DNA from: Pyrobaculum neutrophilum V24Sta
GTDB lineage: Archaea > Thermoproteota > Thermoprotei > Thermoproteales > Thermoproteaceae
Reading direction: 5' to 3'
Length of the DNA: 64,000 nt
Assembly (NCBI RefSeq): GCF_000019805.1
Contig: NC_010525.1
Coordinates: forward strand, 496,001-560,000
Of the stretch, positions 15,830 through 25,545 are shown one piece after another; position 1 is the stretch's first letter; every line of letters begins with the position of its first letter. The position numbers were made by a program, and so were the translations under genes. The notes beneath the pieces are model-generated. The model was not told the origin of the DNA and did not search any database. It worked only from the letters and a program-made list of their open reading frames with translations.

Positions 15830-17709
15830 CCAGAAATCAAAAGATAGTAGAAACATCATATGATCTAACCATAAGACCGAGAGCCTGCCCAGCAGGCTCC
15901 AGAAATCAAAAGATAGTAGAAACAGCGACACAGTCACAGCTGTGGTGCCGCCGTTGCTCACGGAGACCTCCAGAAATCAAAAGATAGTAGAAACCTGTAG
16001 CTTCTCCCACTCTGCTGCGAGTATATGTCTTACAGTAGCCAGAAATCAAAAGATAGTAGAAACAATTGCCCGTCCACCTCCTGCACCCTGTCAAGCCACG
16101 CGGTGACCAGAAATCAAAAGATAGTAGAAACTGCTGTCCTAGTGGTTGAAGTACAGCGAGGAACAGCTGCGCCACTATCCAGAAATCAAAAGATAGTAGA
16201 AACAACGTCGATGCCGACCTTAGCGGCCGCCGTCGCTAGACTTGCCACCAGAAATCAAAAGATAGTAGAAACGTATTTGAACGCCCAGGACGCCTTATAC
16301 GCTACAATCAACGGCCAGAAATCAAAAGATAGTAGAAACATTGCCTCCTGCAAGATCACGGCCTCGGCCTCCTCGTCTTCGGCTCCAGAAATCAAAAGAT
16401 AGTAGAAACGAGAGTATGTTGCGCTTGGCGTACTCAAGCGCATACTCGGCGACCAGAAATCAAAAGATAGTAGAAACTCAGACAGAAGCTCAAGGAGCTC
16501 CCCGCCGACGACGTATTTCCAGAAATCAAAAGATAGTAGAAACATCTGCCTCAATGAATTCTCTTTCAGTGAGCTCTACGTCGTACATGCCCAGAAATCA
16601 AAAGATAGTAGAAACGCATGGCGCCTCTCCCGCGCAGACTTATAAGTCTGCGCTGTGGGCCAGAAATCAAAAGATAGTAGAAACCAATCGATTTTGGACA
16701 GCACATTGACAGGTGGCACATTAAGACGGCTTCCAGAAATCAAAAGATAGTAGAAACCAAATACAAAAGCTCAAAGTTGACGAGCAAACAGAGGTAATCA
16801 ACCAGAAATCAAAAGATAGTAGAAACTTCGTCGACGGTCCGCGCGTCTTCACGCTCTTGGAGCCCGAGCCAGAAATCAAAAGATAGTAGAAACTATAGCA
16901 TGTTAAAGGGCGCCGTTCCAGAGGAGGTGTACAAAGCCAGAAATCAAAAGATAGTAGAAACCCCTAATGACCTTTTTGGCCTTTTCGGTTACGTTCAAAG
17001 AGTAACCCAGAAATCAAAAGATAGTAGAAACTGGCTAGGAAGTCGCATACGCCGTATGCGGCGCTCACTGTGTAGTCCAGAAATCAAAAGATAGTAGAAA
17101 CTACACCTTCCTCTTCAACGTCGCCCTCGGCCTCATCCCCCTCGCCAGAAATCAAAAGATAGTAGAAACAGCCATAAGCCTGCCAAATGGCGGATAAGAA
17201 GCACTGATCCTATTTCCAGAAATCAAAAGATAGTAGAAACGTGCGGTACTTTATATCCGCGGGCGCACAGCTCCCGTGCCCAGAAATCAAAAGATAGTAG
17301 AAACTAAAACAGGGGGAGCTACGCCCCCTGCGCTGTTTTAAAACCCAGAAATCAAAAGATAGTAGAAACCTGCTTCGACAGGAGCTCCTCGGCGATTTCG
17401 GGCGACACGGGCACCCCAGAAATCAAAAGATAGTAGAAACATTATGCTCTCCTTCACCTCGTTTACAACCGACTTGACTATGGCCAGAAATCAAAAGATA
17501 GTAGAAACCTTATGACTTCTCTGTCCGCAACATCGAAGATTCGAGCCTTTCCAGAAATCAAAAGATAGTAGAAACGTACTGAGGCGCCGTGGGCGGCGCC
17601 TTGACGGCGATGTGGCCCGCCAGAAATCAAAAGTATAGTAAAAACCTATATCGTAATATTCGAATTGGGCTTTCGTCTCTTTTTCCAGAAATCAAAAGAT
17701 ACATGAAAT
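15830..17709 (+). CRISPR. CRISPR array 1: 28 repeats, 27 spacers
   Basis: The 25-bp repeat begins CCAGAAATC and ends GATAGTAGAAAC, and recurs every 64-73 bp with spacers of about 39-48 bp. The first 26 copies match. The last two (17620 and 17685) are mutated, which marks the leader-distal end, so transcription runs left to right from the leader. Several spacers contain striking inverted repeats (listed in the findings). The array ends 135 bp before the 3' end of cmr3. Confidence 0.98.
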
Positions 17710-17843
17710 TGAGGCCTATAGAAGTCGCGATCTACTGCAATGATTATATCGGGGGGCTGTAGATTGGTTGTGGATATTGCGTTGAGGTTATGTTGTTAGC
17801 TTGTCCATTAGTTGTATTATAAGTGGAAAGCCTTTTTGATGTT

Positions 17844-18716
17844 TCAGGGTTTGTTTTTCTGGTCTTTGCAGAGGACGCTTCCGTAGCCTCTCTCTTTGTG
17901 TAACCCGACGTTGGTCGCCGCGGTTTTTAGCTTGAGGGCGGTTCCCGGCGGTAGCGCTTGGTATACGGCGCGTCTCCTGCCCTCGGCCATGTTGTAGCCC
18001 AGCCCGACGTACGTCGACTTGACCTTGGGGCCCTTTTCGCCGCAGACTCCGTACACTTCCTCGACCTCCTCCAGGCCCTTGGCCCCTCCAACCTCCGCCG
18101 TGGGGCCCTCTGAGTAAAACAGCAGGGGGGACAGGAGGACGCCCTCGCTACACTGCTTGGGCCCGCCGGGGTCTTGGTCCACCTCGACTAGGGCCGCTCT
18201 GCCCTCTCCGCCGAGTCTAGCCACCGTCTTTATGGGCTTTGCCCTCTCGCAGTCGATGTAGTAGAGGAACGCCACTTCGCCGGGGCTTGCGCCGTTGATG
18301 TAGGTGAACAGCGCGTGGTAGAGGTTCTCCACGGCCTTCTCGGGGCCTAGCCTCACGCCGGGCTTCTCGTAGGCCCTCACGCCGCCCTCGGCCCTCGGGC
18401 TCTGCCCCTCTCCCTTGGCGCAACTTAGGTACTCGCCCAGCTGCTCCACCCTGTAGAGCCTGCCCTCTGCGTAGAAGTACCGCCTCCCGCCGATCTCGAC
18501 GAGGGGCCCCCACACCGCCCTGCAACCGAGGATCTGGAGGGCGTCTGTCCCCCCGCCTGCGGCGCCGGCCTCTCTGTATATGTAGGCGAGGGCCCCCAGC
18601 GCCGTGCTGGGCGTGGGGAGGTGGGCCACTAGGTCCCCCCCTATGTCCTCTACGCCAGCCACCTGCTTCGCCCCGAGGTGGAGGGGGCCCAGGGGCTTGA
18701 ACCTAGCCGCCATCAT
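17844..18716 (-). CDS. cmr3: Type III-B RAMP protein Cmr3
   Basis: This 290-residue Cas5-group RAMP starts with RFKPLGPLHLGAKQVAGVED and ends with the glycine-rich loop TAATNVGLHKERGYGSVLC, which matches Cmr3. It binds the crRNA 5' tag at the base of the Cmr complex next to Cmr2. The ATG at 18716 gives an ATGA overlap with the cmr2 stop; the longer open frame to 18788 lies within cmr2 and is not the start. It is transcribed with cmr2, toward the end of CRISPR array 1. Confidence 0.88.
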   Translation of the reverse strand: MMAARFKPLGPLHLGAKQVAGVEDIGGDLVAHLPTPSTALGALAYIYREAGAAGGGTDALQILGCRAVWGPLVEIGGRRYFYAEGRLYRVEQLGEYLSCAKGEGQSPRAEGGVRAYEKPGVRLGPEKAVENLYHALFTYINGASPGEVAFLYYIDCERAKPIKTVARLGGEGRAALVEVDQDPGGPKQCSEGVLLSPLLFYSEGPTAEVGGAKGLEEVEEVYGVCGEKGPKVKSTYVGLGYNMAEGRRRAVYQALPPGTALKLKTAATNVGLHKERGYGSVLCKDQKNKP

Positions 18717-21409
18717 AGCACCCCCTTCAACACGGCGAGTGCGCCGAAGAACTCCCTTATATACCTCGGGGACGCCCCGCGGAGCCATGAGGCTATCTGC
18801 GCGGCGGCTCCGCCGTCTTTGGCGTTCCTCCTGAGGACGTGCTCGGCCACTCTGTAGGTGGCGTCTGCGTCGAGGTCCCCGTTAAGCCTCCTCTCGGCGT
18901 CGTGGGGGGCGTTTTTGCTGATGGCGTCTTTGAGCATGTAGAGCCACGCGAGCTTCAGTCTGTCCACTGTGGAGACGTCTCTAAGGGGGAGGACGGCGGC
19001 GTGCTGGGTCCTCGAGGAGGCCACGGCTACGGAGTCCTTCCTGTGCCTCTCCCACGCGGCGTCTTTTGCGCGTTCTAGGTCCTCGTGGGATTTCCTCAGC
19101 TCGATGGACATTATGTCCATCACATGTACGAACCTCACGGCGTAGCTCCTCCCGTAGGCCGCCAGCTGTGGTATGTGGTAGCCGCCGACGCTGTGGAAGC
19201 CGCCCCCCCAGAAGTTCTGCCTGGTCTGCGCCACCACGTCCAGCGCCTTTTCCACAGGCGCGAGGGCCACCACGTCGTCGCCTCCTGCGTATATCAACAT
19301 TCCGGAGGCCCCCTCCACGGCCGCCCAGTCTCTAAGCGACGTCACAACCAGCGATCTGTTTATGGCGACGCGGTAGAGGGGAGTTATGGGCACTGTCTGC
19401 TCCGCATCCTCCCCCACGTGGCGCTTAAGGTAGCTCTTCACGGCCTTGAAGTACTCCTCCACGCCGGCCAGCCCCCCGCCGAGCGCCCTCTCGTATTCTT
19501 CATACCACCTAGCCGGCAGCCTCCCGTCGAGGAGCTCGCCCATGCTGTCGCCGTCTCCCCTGACGACTGCGTAGAAGAGCCTGGGCCCCAGCGCGGCGCT
19601 GTGCGGCCACCCCGCGAGTCCGGCCCCCGCCGCCAACCCGCCGAGGTCCACCTCCGCCTTTTCAAGGGCCTTGATACACTCCTCCCACTCCCTCTTCATG
19701 TCCTCGGCGGTTCCCCACACCATCTCCAGGTCGCGCCCCCCGCCCTTCGTTAGATAGTCCGCGACCTTGAGACACGCCCCACTCCTCCCGTCTTTAATCT
19801 TCTGGGCCTCCCTCTCCAACGCCTCTCCCACCTTGGCCACCACAGCCACGGCCACGTCCTCCGTGCTTTCAAACCTCTGGAGCTTCTCCTCAGGCAACGG
19901 CTCCTCGCCTGGTTGCTTGGAGGGCTTCGCCCTGAGGTATATCAGCCTTTTGGCGAGGCACCTGGGCCCCAGGAACTCCCCGGGGCGTATGACCCTCCTT
20001 AGATGCCTCTCGAAGTCTTCGCAGTTGGCCCCCAGCGCGTTTATAAAGGCCTCTAGATCGTCTGGGTTGTAGTCCTCCTTCCCCGTGGGGGTTCTCACCT
20101 TCCTAAGCCCAACGACCGCCGGCTCGGAGCCGCAGACTGTACAGACGCGCCACGTCTTCTCGTTGAAAAACACGTGTGTAGAGGCGGCGGGCCCCGGCGT
20201 CTTGAAGGCCGGCTTCACCTCGTCGAAGGCGGCGGGGTGGAAGTAGGGCCCGGCCGTGGGCACCCTCCTCCGCTGCCTCTCTAGAGACATCTGAAAGCCT
20301 ACGGCTGCGTGCGAGTTCCGTAGTAGCTCGTCGAAAAAGGCGATTTTTAGAACGGGGCAGTGGTCGGCGCCGGCGCAGTACTTATCCCTAAGCTCCCGGT
20401 AGTACTCCCCTATGTCAATGACTGTGACCCTAAGCGGGAGCCTCACCTCTGCGTAGTCCCCAAGCCTATACAGGGCGTCAAAGCAGCCGCCGCTCGGAAT
20501 TACGTCTATGTGGCCCCTCAGCAGGTCGCAGACGTGCCCCCTCGCGAGGCCGGTGAGGCAGTCCAGCGCCTTTTTAAACCCCTCCACGACCTCCCTCACC
20601 ACCTCCTCCTCGCTACTCCACCTGCGGGGGAGCACTAGCTGGATCTTCTCGCCGATGAGGGGCTGCATTATCCACGCCGGCTCTGGGGGCGTGAAGCCGA
20701 CCTCGCGCATGACGTCTCTGAGATGCTTGTCGAGCTTCTGGGAGCTCCCGCGGATGAAGTAGAAGTAGTACGGGTTGAGCCTCGCGGTTGGCCTCAGCAG
20801 TACGTCGGGGCCGTACTTCTCGACGAAAGGCCAGGCGGTCAGCCAGACGGCAATGGAGAGGGCCCAGCTGCCGGCCCAGAAGTCGCCGGCCTTCCTCCCG
20901 GCCCCCACGAAGTCCTGGACCCCCGGCACGTCGGCGTTTACGAAGTACCCCGAGGGCTCTCCGCCGTCGGAAAACCAGTTGGCGAGCGTGGCCATGGCGT
21001 AGGCCTCGTCGAAGGCGTCGTAGAAGGGCGCCAGGGGGTTGGCCACCCTTGCCGACAGCCCCCTCTTGATCCAAAGCGCCTCGTAGGCGGCGTAGAAGAC
21101 GTGGTATTTACCGCCGGCGCCCTCGACAACCTCGGCGAGATCCCTCCAGTACGCCCTGACCTCCTCCGCCGGCGGCTTCCTCAGCTCCCTCTTCAGCGTG
21201 GGGGAGAAGACGTTGTGTATGTAGCCGTATGGAGCGCCGCCTCTCGGCATGCCGCCCCACACGTACTCCCTAATCCTCTCGACGAGGTCCCCGCCGGCGT
21301 CGGCCCCCAGGGCCCTGCGCACCCTCTCGACGAGCTCTCTTACCTGGCCGTCCTCCTCCCAGTGCGGGGGGCTCGACAGCAGGAGAGCCGCCTTTTTTGA
21401 AAAGTCCAT
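18713..21409 (-). CDS. cmr2: Type III-B Cas10/Cmr2 with GGDD cyclase, HD motif absent
   Basis: The 898-residue product carries a palm domain with AGGDDV at residues 708-713, the active site for cyclic oligoadenylate synthesis. It has a Cys cluster (CTVCGSEP near 420, GANCEDF and GPRCLAK later) that fits the Cmr2 zinc site. The N-terminus reads AALLLSSPPHWEED where active Cmr2 proteins have HDPP, so the HD DNase looks lost. The start is the ATG at 21409, about 22-25 bp from a TATA-like stretch; a TTG at 21418 is less likely. It should be the large subunit of the Cmr complex. Confidence 0.92.
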   Translation of the reverse strand: MDFSKKAALLLSSPPHWEEDGQVRELVERVRRALGADAGGDLVERIREYVWGGMPRGGAPYGYIHNVFSPTLKRELRKPPAEEVRAYWRDLAEVVEGAGGKYHVFYAAYEALWIKRGLSARVANPLAPFYDAFDEAYAMATLANWFSDGGEPSGYFVNADVPGVQDFVGAGRKAGDFWAGSWALSIAVWLTAWPFVEKYGPDVLLRPTARLNPYYFYFIRGSSQKLDKHLRDVMREVGFTPPEPAWIMQPLIGEKIQLVLPRRWSSEEEVVREVVEGFKKALDCLTGLARGHVCDLLRGHIDVIPSGGCFDALYRLGDYAEVRLPLRVTVIDIGEYYRELRDKYCAGADHCPVLKIAFFDELLRNSHAAVGFQMSLERQRRRVPTAGPYFHPAAFDEVKPAFKTPGPAASTHVFFNEKTWRVCTVCGSEPAVVGLRKVRTPTGKEDYNPDDLEAFINALGANCEDFERHLRRVIRPGEFLGPRCLAKRLIYLRAKPSKQPGEEPLPEEKLQRFESTEDVAVAVVAKVGEALEREAQKIKDGRSGACLKVADYLTKGGGRDLEMVWGTAEDMKREWEECIKALEKAEVDLGGLAAGAGLAGWPHSAALGPRLFYAVVRGDGDSMGELLDGRLPARWYEEYERALGGGLAGVEEYFKAVKSYLKRHVGEDAEQTVPITPLYRVAINRSLVVTSLRDWAAVEGASGMLIYAGGDDVVALAPVEKALDVVAQTRQNFWGGGFHSVGGYHIPQLAAYGRSYAVRFVHVMDIMSIELRKSHEDLERAKDAAWERHRKDSVAVASSRTQHAAVLPLRDVSTVDRLKLAWLYMLKDAISKNAPHDAERRLNGDLDADATYRVAEHVLRRNAKDGGAAAQIASWLRGASPRYIREFFGALAVLKGVL

Positions 21410-21418
21410 AAGAGACAA

Positions 21419-21449
21419 AAAACTAATTAATATAACTTTATTTCTAGTT
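21419..21449. promoter_or_regulatory. Divergent promoter between cmr2-cmr3 and cmr4-5-1-6
   Basis: The whole gap between the two cmr operons is only about 40 bp and is A/T-rich (AATTAATATAACTTTA). TATA-like cores fit about 20-25 bp from both the cmr2 ATG (21409, minus) and the cmr4 ATG (21450, plus). The two halves of the Cmr complex are therefore probably expressed together from overlapping promoters. Confidence 0.6.
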
Positions 21450-22361
21450 ATGGAAGGGGGTAGAGCCGCAGTGGGCGGGGTCTTGCTTCTACAGGCGGTA
21501 ACCCCTCTACACGCGGGGGTGGGCAGGTCCGAGGCCGCTCACGTCGATCTGCTGGTGCAGAGGGACGAGTTCGGCCTGCCGGCGATATGGGCGTCGTCTC
21601 TCAAAGGCGCGTTGAAGAGCCACGCCAAGATGAAGAAGGACCCCCTTGTCCACTGCGTCTTTGGCAGAGACGCGGTTGGGCAGGCTCCCGAGGGGATCTC
21701 CGGCGTAACTCTATTCGACGCGAGGCTCCTCCTCATCCCCGCGAGGAGCCTAAGGGGCGTGTGGATCTACGTAACAACGCCGCATATGCTCCGCGCCTTT
21801 ATCGTCTACCTGGAGTCTCTTGTCCCCCTCGGCGTAGAGGGCGCGAAGACGCTCCTCGACGTGGCTAAGAAGGCGCTTGACATATCTAGAGACGCGCCTG
21901 TCGTCTCTTCGCAGAGCTACCTCTGGGACGGCTCCCTCGTCATAAACGAGCTGGCTATAAAACAGGCGAAGGTAAACGGCGACTTGGCCAAGTTCACAGA
22001 GCAGCTGGCGAAACACCTCTCGCTCCCCAAGACGGACCTCGCCGTTGTGGGCGACGACATAGCCAAGACGCTCGTCGACCGCTCCATGTTGATACAGTAC
22101 AGAGTGAGGCTCACCGAGCGGAAGACTGTGGCAGAGGGCGCCCTCTGGAGCGAGGAGTATCTGCCCCAGTTCTCAGTCCTCCACTCCGCAGTCGTGTGCA
22201 GAGCGGCAAAGTGCAGAGAGGGAAACGAAGAAAGGCAGCTCAAGGCGGAGGAGGTGTGTGTAAAGTTCAGAGAGCTTGCGGCGGGCGGCGGGAGGGGCTA
22301 CGTCTGGGTCGGCGGCAAGGAGACAATCGGCAGGGGGCTGGTGGAGGTGGCGCTGGTATGA
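21450..22361 (+). CDS. cmr4: Type III-B backbone RNase Cmr4
   Basis: This 303-residue Cas7-group RAMP has the N-terminal pattern LLLQAVTPLHAGVGRSEAAHVDLLVQRDEFGLPAIWASSLKGALKS and the C-terminal GGKETIGRGLV. An Asp in the VDLLVQRDEF loop is at the position expected for target-RNA cleavage by Cmr4. It would polymerise along the crRNA and cut target RNA every 6 nt. The ATG at 21450 directly follows the promoter gap. The stop overlaps the cmr5 start (ATGA). Confidence 0.92.
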   Translation: MEGGRAAVGGVLLLQAVTPLHAGVGRSEAAHVDLLVQRDEFGLPAIWASSLKGALKSHAKMKKDPLVHCVFGRDAVGQAPEGISGVTLFDARLLLIPARSLRGVWIYVTTPHMLRAFIVYLESLVPLGVEGAKTLLDVAKKALDISRDAPVVSSQSYLWDGSLVINELAIKQAKVNGDLAKFTEQLAKHLSLPKTDLAVVGDDIAKTLVDRSMLIQYRVRLTERKTVAEGALWSEEYLPQFSVLHSAVVCRAAKCREGNEERQLKAEEVCVKFRELAAGGGRGYVWVGGKETIGRGLVEVALV

Positions 22362-22783
22362 GCGAGGAGGTAAAGCTGGCGGTGGAGTGCACCAAGGCCG
22401 TGGAGGGCTATAGAGACGACGACGCCAAGAGGCGGTACGCCCAGAGGACTAGGCACTTTCTCTCAGACATAACGACGCTTGGGGTGGCACACGTTGTGGC
22501 CATCGCGTCGGCGAGGGCCGGCAAAGACGCCGTCGAGACCGGGCTGAGGGCTCAGACGTGTAGAGAGGCCGTCGAGAGGATATCGCAGATGAAGCTCACA
22601 GTCGAGGAGGCCTCCTACGGCCTCTACGGCGCTGTGTTGCTCTACGGCCTCAAGGCCCTGGGCGTCGTCAAAGCCGCCTCCCTCGCAGACGCGCTTCTGG
22701 AGCTGGACAGCCCCATGGCGTCCTCCGCGGCGTATCAATACGCCCTGTGGCTTAAGACTCTGGCGGAGGCCTACTTCAAATAA
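22358..22783 (+). CDS. cmr5: Type III-B small subunit Cmr5
   Basis: The 141-residue helical product has the Cmr5 pattern: an early RRYAQRTRHFLSDITTLGVAHVVA segment and a conserved Tyr/Gly region (VEEASYGLYGAVLLYGLKALG). It lines the Cmr complex opposite the Cmr4 backbone and holds the RNA duplex. Start and stop overlap cmr4 (ATGA) and cmr1 (TAATG) respectively, which fixes the reading frames. Confidence 0.88.
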   Translation: MSEEVKLAVECTKAVEGYRDDDAKRRYAQRTRHFLSDITTLGVAHVVAIASARAGKDAVETGLRAQTCREAVERISQMKLTVEEASYGLYGAVLLYGLKALGVVKAASLADALLELDSPMASSAAYQYALWLKTLAEAYFK

Positions 22784-23952
22784 TGGAGGCCGCCTTCAGA
22801 GTCAGAGTCTCGACGCCGCTGTCCGTCGGCTGGTACGACCCAACGCTCGTCGACCCGGAGAACCCCCTCAGGCCCGCCTCGCTCAAGGGGGTCTGGCGCT
22901 GGTGGGCGAGGGCCTTCGTAGGAGGGGTCCTCTACGAGAGGGGGTGTCTAAGGGGGGAGCCCGGCCGCGTGGAGGTGCTCCGGCCGAGCAGGAGGGAGGC
23001 CGAGGCGGTGTCGAGGGCGGTCGGCATTACGCTGGGCCTCGGCTACGCCGGGAGCAGAGAGGCGGCCTCGTCGAAGTTTAGAATTACCACACGCGTCGTG
23101 AGGGGGCCCCGGGTGGAGAGGGCCAGAGGCGGCCCCATCTACCTCGGCGGGAGGCCCGTGGAGCTCCAGAGGTTCAAGCTCCTCACGCTGGGGAAGCCCC
23201 CCAAGACCGTCGAGTACGTCTCAGACGGCGAGTTCGAGATCAAGATATCTGCCGAGGGCATCCCGCGGGAGGTCTTCACAGCCGCCGTGGGCATATTAGC
23301 CGTGGCCCTCACGCTGGGGGGCGTGGGGAAGGGGTCGCGGAAGGGCCTCGGCTCTCTTGACGTGGTCTACGCCAGCGAGCCCCGGCACGTCAAACTCGCC
23401 GAGCTGGTCAGAGACGTGAAGAGGGCAGTGGAGAGGCTGGTCAGAGACGACTGCGGGGGGAAGCCCAGGGGCCTCCCCCCGATGCCCGTCGTGGCGGACG
23501 CGGCGGTGGAGGGCGTGAAGGTGGCGCAGATATATGCGGTGCAGAAGGCCCAGTTCCCAGACCTCCACAACTTCTTCCTAAGGCCCCAGAGGACGCGGGT
23601 CCTCCACGGCGACTACCGGGCGGAGGACGACCTCAGGAAGACCCTGTCTGCCTGGGCACTGGGCCTCCCCCGTTCGCAGAGGGGCACCGGCTACGAAAGC
23701 GACGTGGAGAGGAGGGCCTCCACCATAATGCTCTCGTACCACGGCAGTGGGCACATCTACGGCGACGGGGCTTTCCTCACGGCGCTCATCTCGGGCGACT
23801 GGCCCAGGAGGATAACCTGGAGCTCCGAATACGCAGAGGAGGAGGTTGAGGTAGACGAGAAGAAGATCATAGAAGCGCACGCCGCAGCCCTAGCCGAGTT
23901 CCAGGAGTACGTCAAAAAGATAGGCGGCGAAGTCGCGAAGGTATGGCCGTGA
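22783..23952 (+). CDS. cmr1: Type III-B RAMP protein Cmr1
   Basis: The 389-residue product begins FRVRVSTPLSVGWYDP and continues RPASLKGVWRWWARAFVGG, the characteristic Cmr1 N-terminal RAMP signature. A glycine-rich loop (GVGKGSRKGLGSLDV) closes the first RAMP fold near residue 190. Cmr1 caps the crRNA 3' end of the complex with Cmr6. It overlaps cmr5 and cmr6. Confidence 0.92.
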   Translation: MEAAFRVRVSTPLSVGWYDPTLVDPENPLRPASLKGVWRWWARAFVGGVLYERGCLRGEPGRVEVLRPSRREAEAVSRAVGITLGLGYAGSREAASSKFRITTRVVRGPRVERARGGPIYLGGRPVELQRFKLLTLGKPPKTVEYVSDGEFEIKISAEGIPREVFTAAVGILAVALTLGGVGKGSRKGLGSLDVVYASEPRHVKLAELVRDVKRAVERLVRDDCGGKPRGLPPMPVVADAAVEGVKVAQIYAVQKAQFPDLHNFFLRPQRTRVLHGDYRAEDDLRKTLSAWALGLPRSQRGTGYESDVERRASTIMLSYHGSGHIYGDGAFLTALISGDWPRRITWSSEYAEEEVEVDEKKIIEAHAAALAEFQEYVKKIGGEVAKVWP

Positions 23953-24737
23953 AGAGGCCGAAGAAGAGGGAGGAAAGGGAGGTAGACTACGGCAAGTACT
24001 TCTCAAGCTGCGCAGGCGACTACAACGTGGTGTCCTGCGTCAACCTGGCGTTTCTAGAGGCTTCTAGAGACCTGGCGAGGCAGAACATCAGGCTCAGGAT
24101 CCCCGAGTTCTCGCGGTGGGCCGTCTTAACGCTCCACCAGAGGCCGCCGCAGATGTGGGACCAGGTCAAGCGCTACCTCGAGCTGGTCTACGCGGCGGCC
24201 AGAGGGGCGTTTCAAAACGTCTTCAAGTTCGAGTTCTCCCTAGAGACCCCGCTCACTATACACACCAGATGGCCCTACCTCCCCCTGGAGATAGGCATAG
24301 CGTGGCACCCCATCCTCAACGTGCCCTACATCCCGGCGAGCTCCCTCAAGGGAGCCCTCAGGGCGGCCGCGCCCGAGCCCGTCTGCGACTTCACCAAGGC
24401 GGAGCTCTTCGGCACCGCCCAGGAGGAGGGGCTGTTGGTGGTCTTCGACGCGTACCCCACCGGCGGCAAGGCGGTGAGGCCAGACGTGGTGACGCCCCAC
24501 TACAGAGAGGTGGAGGGCGAGATAGCGGAGACTCAGGCGAGCCCCGTCCCCCTCGTCTTCCCCACCGTCCCCCCGGGCACAAAGTTCCAGTTCATGGTGG
24601 GAATTCTGCCGAGAGACGAAAAGAGGGAGGTTGACTATAAGAAGTGCGAGATGGAGTTGTTCGACGCAGTGAAGAAGACGCTGGTGAGGGGACTGGGCGC
24701 GAAGACCGCAGTAGGGTACGGCGTCTTCAAAATTTAA
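23943..24737 (+). CDS. cmr6: Type III-B RAMP protein Cmr6
   Basis: This 264-residue RAMP has the Cmr6 core PLTIHTRWPYLPLEIGIAWHPILNVPYIPASSLKGALR and a C-terminal glycine loop RGLGAKTAVGYGVFKI. It is a Cas7-like subunit at the crRNA 3' end. It overlaps the end of cmr1 by 10 bp and ends the plus-strand cmr operon. All six Cmr subunits are now accounted for, so the interference complex is complete. Confidence 0.92.
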   Translation: MAVKRPKKREEREVDYGKYFSSCAGDYNVVSCVNLAFLEASRDLARQNIRLRIPEFSRWAVLTLHQRPPQMWDQVKRYLELVYAAARGAFQNVFKFEFSLETPLTIHTRWPYLPLEIGIAWHPILNVPYIPASSLKGALRAAAPEPVCDFTKAELFGTAQEEGLLVVFDAYPTGGKAVRPDVVTPHYREVEGEIAETQASPVPLVFPTVPPGTKFQFMVGILPRDEKREVDYKKCEMELFDAVKKTLVRGLGAKTAVGYGVFKI

Positions 24738-24757
24738 AAATCGTTTCTTGACAATTT

Positions 24758-24997
24758 ATGGATATGTTCTTGATAGATTTGCGTAAGGTCATCGCCAAAA
24801 ACTTCCGAAAGATCGAGGGGGCTGAGGCCTCCTTGCGGCACGGCAAACTCCCCTTGATAGGCCCCCATCGGCGGCGGCAAAAACAACTTCATTTGCGCGC
24901 CCCCTATATCAGTTGCCTTATGGAGGGAAATCGGACGGTGGAAATCTACGAAGAAGTAGACCGCGACTACTGTGGGGTGTGCTCATGGTGCTCCTAG
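24758..24997 (+). pseudogene. Deletion fusion: ATPase N-terminus joined to the tail of a Cys-rich protein gene
   Basis: The frame begins FLIDLRKVIAKNFRKIEG...LPLIGP, an SMC/RecF-like ATPase start. One base later, in the next frame, IGGGKNNFICAPP completes a degenerate Walker A (GP-IGGGKN). The last part, EEVDRDYCGVCSWCS, resembles the C-terminus of the Cys-rich gene at 26351 (VDCGDVPCDLCRC). Like that gene it ends a few bases inside the start of a 180-residue gene. The piece therefore looks like a duplicated ATPase plus Cys-rich pair with the middle deleted. Confidence 0.6.
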
Positions 24998-25533
24998 TCG
25001 TCCTTCCCTGCGGCCGCCTCGCTGAGCTTGAGAGGCTACTCAACTGCGGCTCAGTGAGGGAGGTGGGAGACGTCGCCAGATGCGAGGGGCCCTACAGCAT
25101 CTATCTGAACTACGTGGAGAGGTGCGACAGAGGCCTCCCAATAGCGGGGACCCCCGCCGGAAGCGCCGGAGAGGGCGAGCTGTGCTACGTCGGCATAGTC
25201 CTCACGAAGTACTGGGCAAGCGACTGGGAGTACATGTCGGACAAGGCGGAGAGCGAGGTGGCGCAACACGCGGAGGAGCTCCTGCCCAAGGTCGCCCAGC
25301 TGGCGTATATGGCAGTCGCCACGAGGGCCCCCAGCGTGCGCCGGGAGACAGACGACGTGGTCTACAGACACATGCTCTGGGTCTGGGTGAGGAGGGGCTG
25401 GGAGGCGTGCGGAAAGGCGTGGAAGATAGCCGCCTTCGCGGCGCTGGACTCCCCCTGGGACCAGGCTTTGGCGTATGAAGACTCCATGCTCCGCGGCGAG
25501 GAGAAATACGGCGGCGTATTTATAAAGCTGTAG
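24985..25533 (+). CDS. Unrecognised Cmr-associated protein, copy A
   Basis: The 182-residue product is a paralogue of 26752-27291. Conserved blocks are VVLPC-x2-LAEL at the start, LCYVGI, WASDWEY, MAVATRAPSVR, VYRHMLWVWVRRGWEACGKA and the ending GEEKYGG-x-FIKL. The fold looks alpha-helical and cytoplasmic. No nuclease or nucleotide-binding motif was identified. The ATG at 24985 aligns with the start of the paralogue. It lies between cmr6 and csx1 in the same direction, so it is probably part of the type III accessory set. Function unknown. Confidence 0.75.
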   Translation: MVLLVVLPCGRLAELERLLNCGSVREVGDVARCEGPYSIYLNYVERCDRGLPIAGTPAGSAGEGELCYVGIVLTKYWASDWEYMSDKAESEVAQHAEELLPKVAQLAYMAVATRAPSVRRETDDVVYRHMLWVWVRRGWEACGKAWKIAAFAALDSPWDQALAYEDSMLRGEEKYGGVFIKL

Positions 25534-25545
25534 CCAGTTTTCCCA

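Noticed and set aside
15830-17709. Open frames across the CRISPR repeats (for example a repeating NQKIVET peptide)
   Set aside because: These are translations of the repeat unit; periodic repeat-spacer structure explains them fully.
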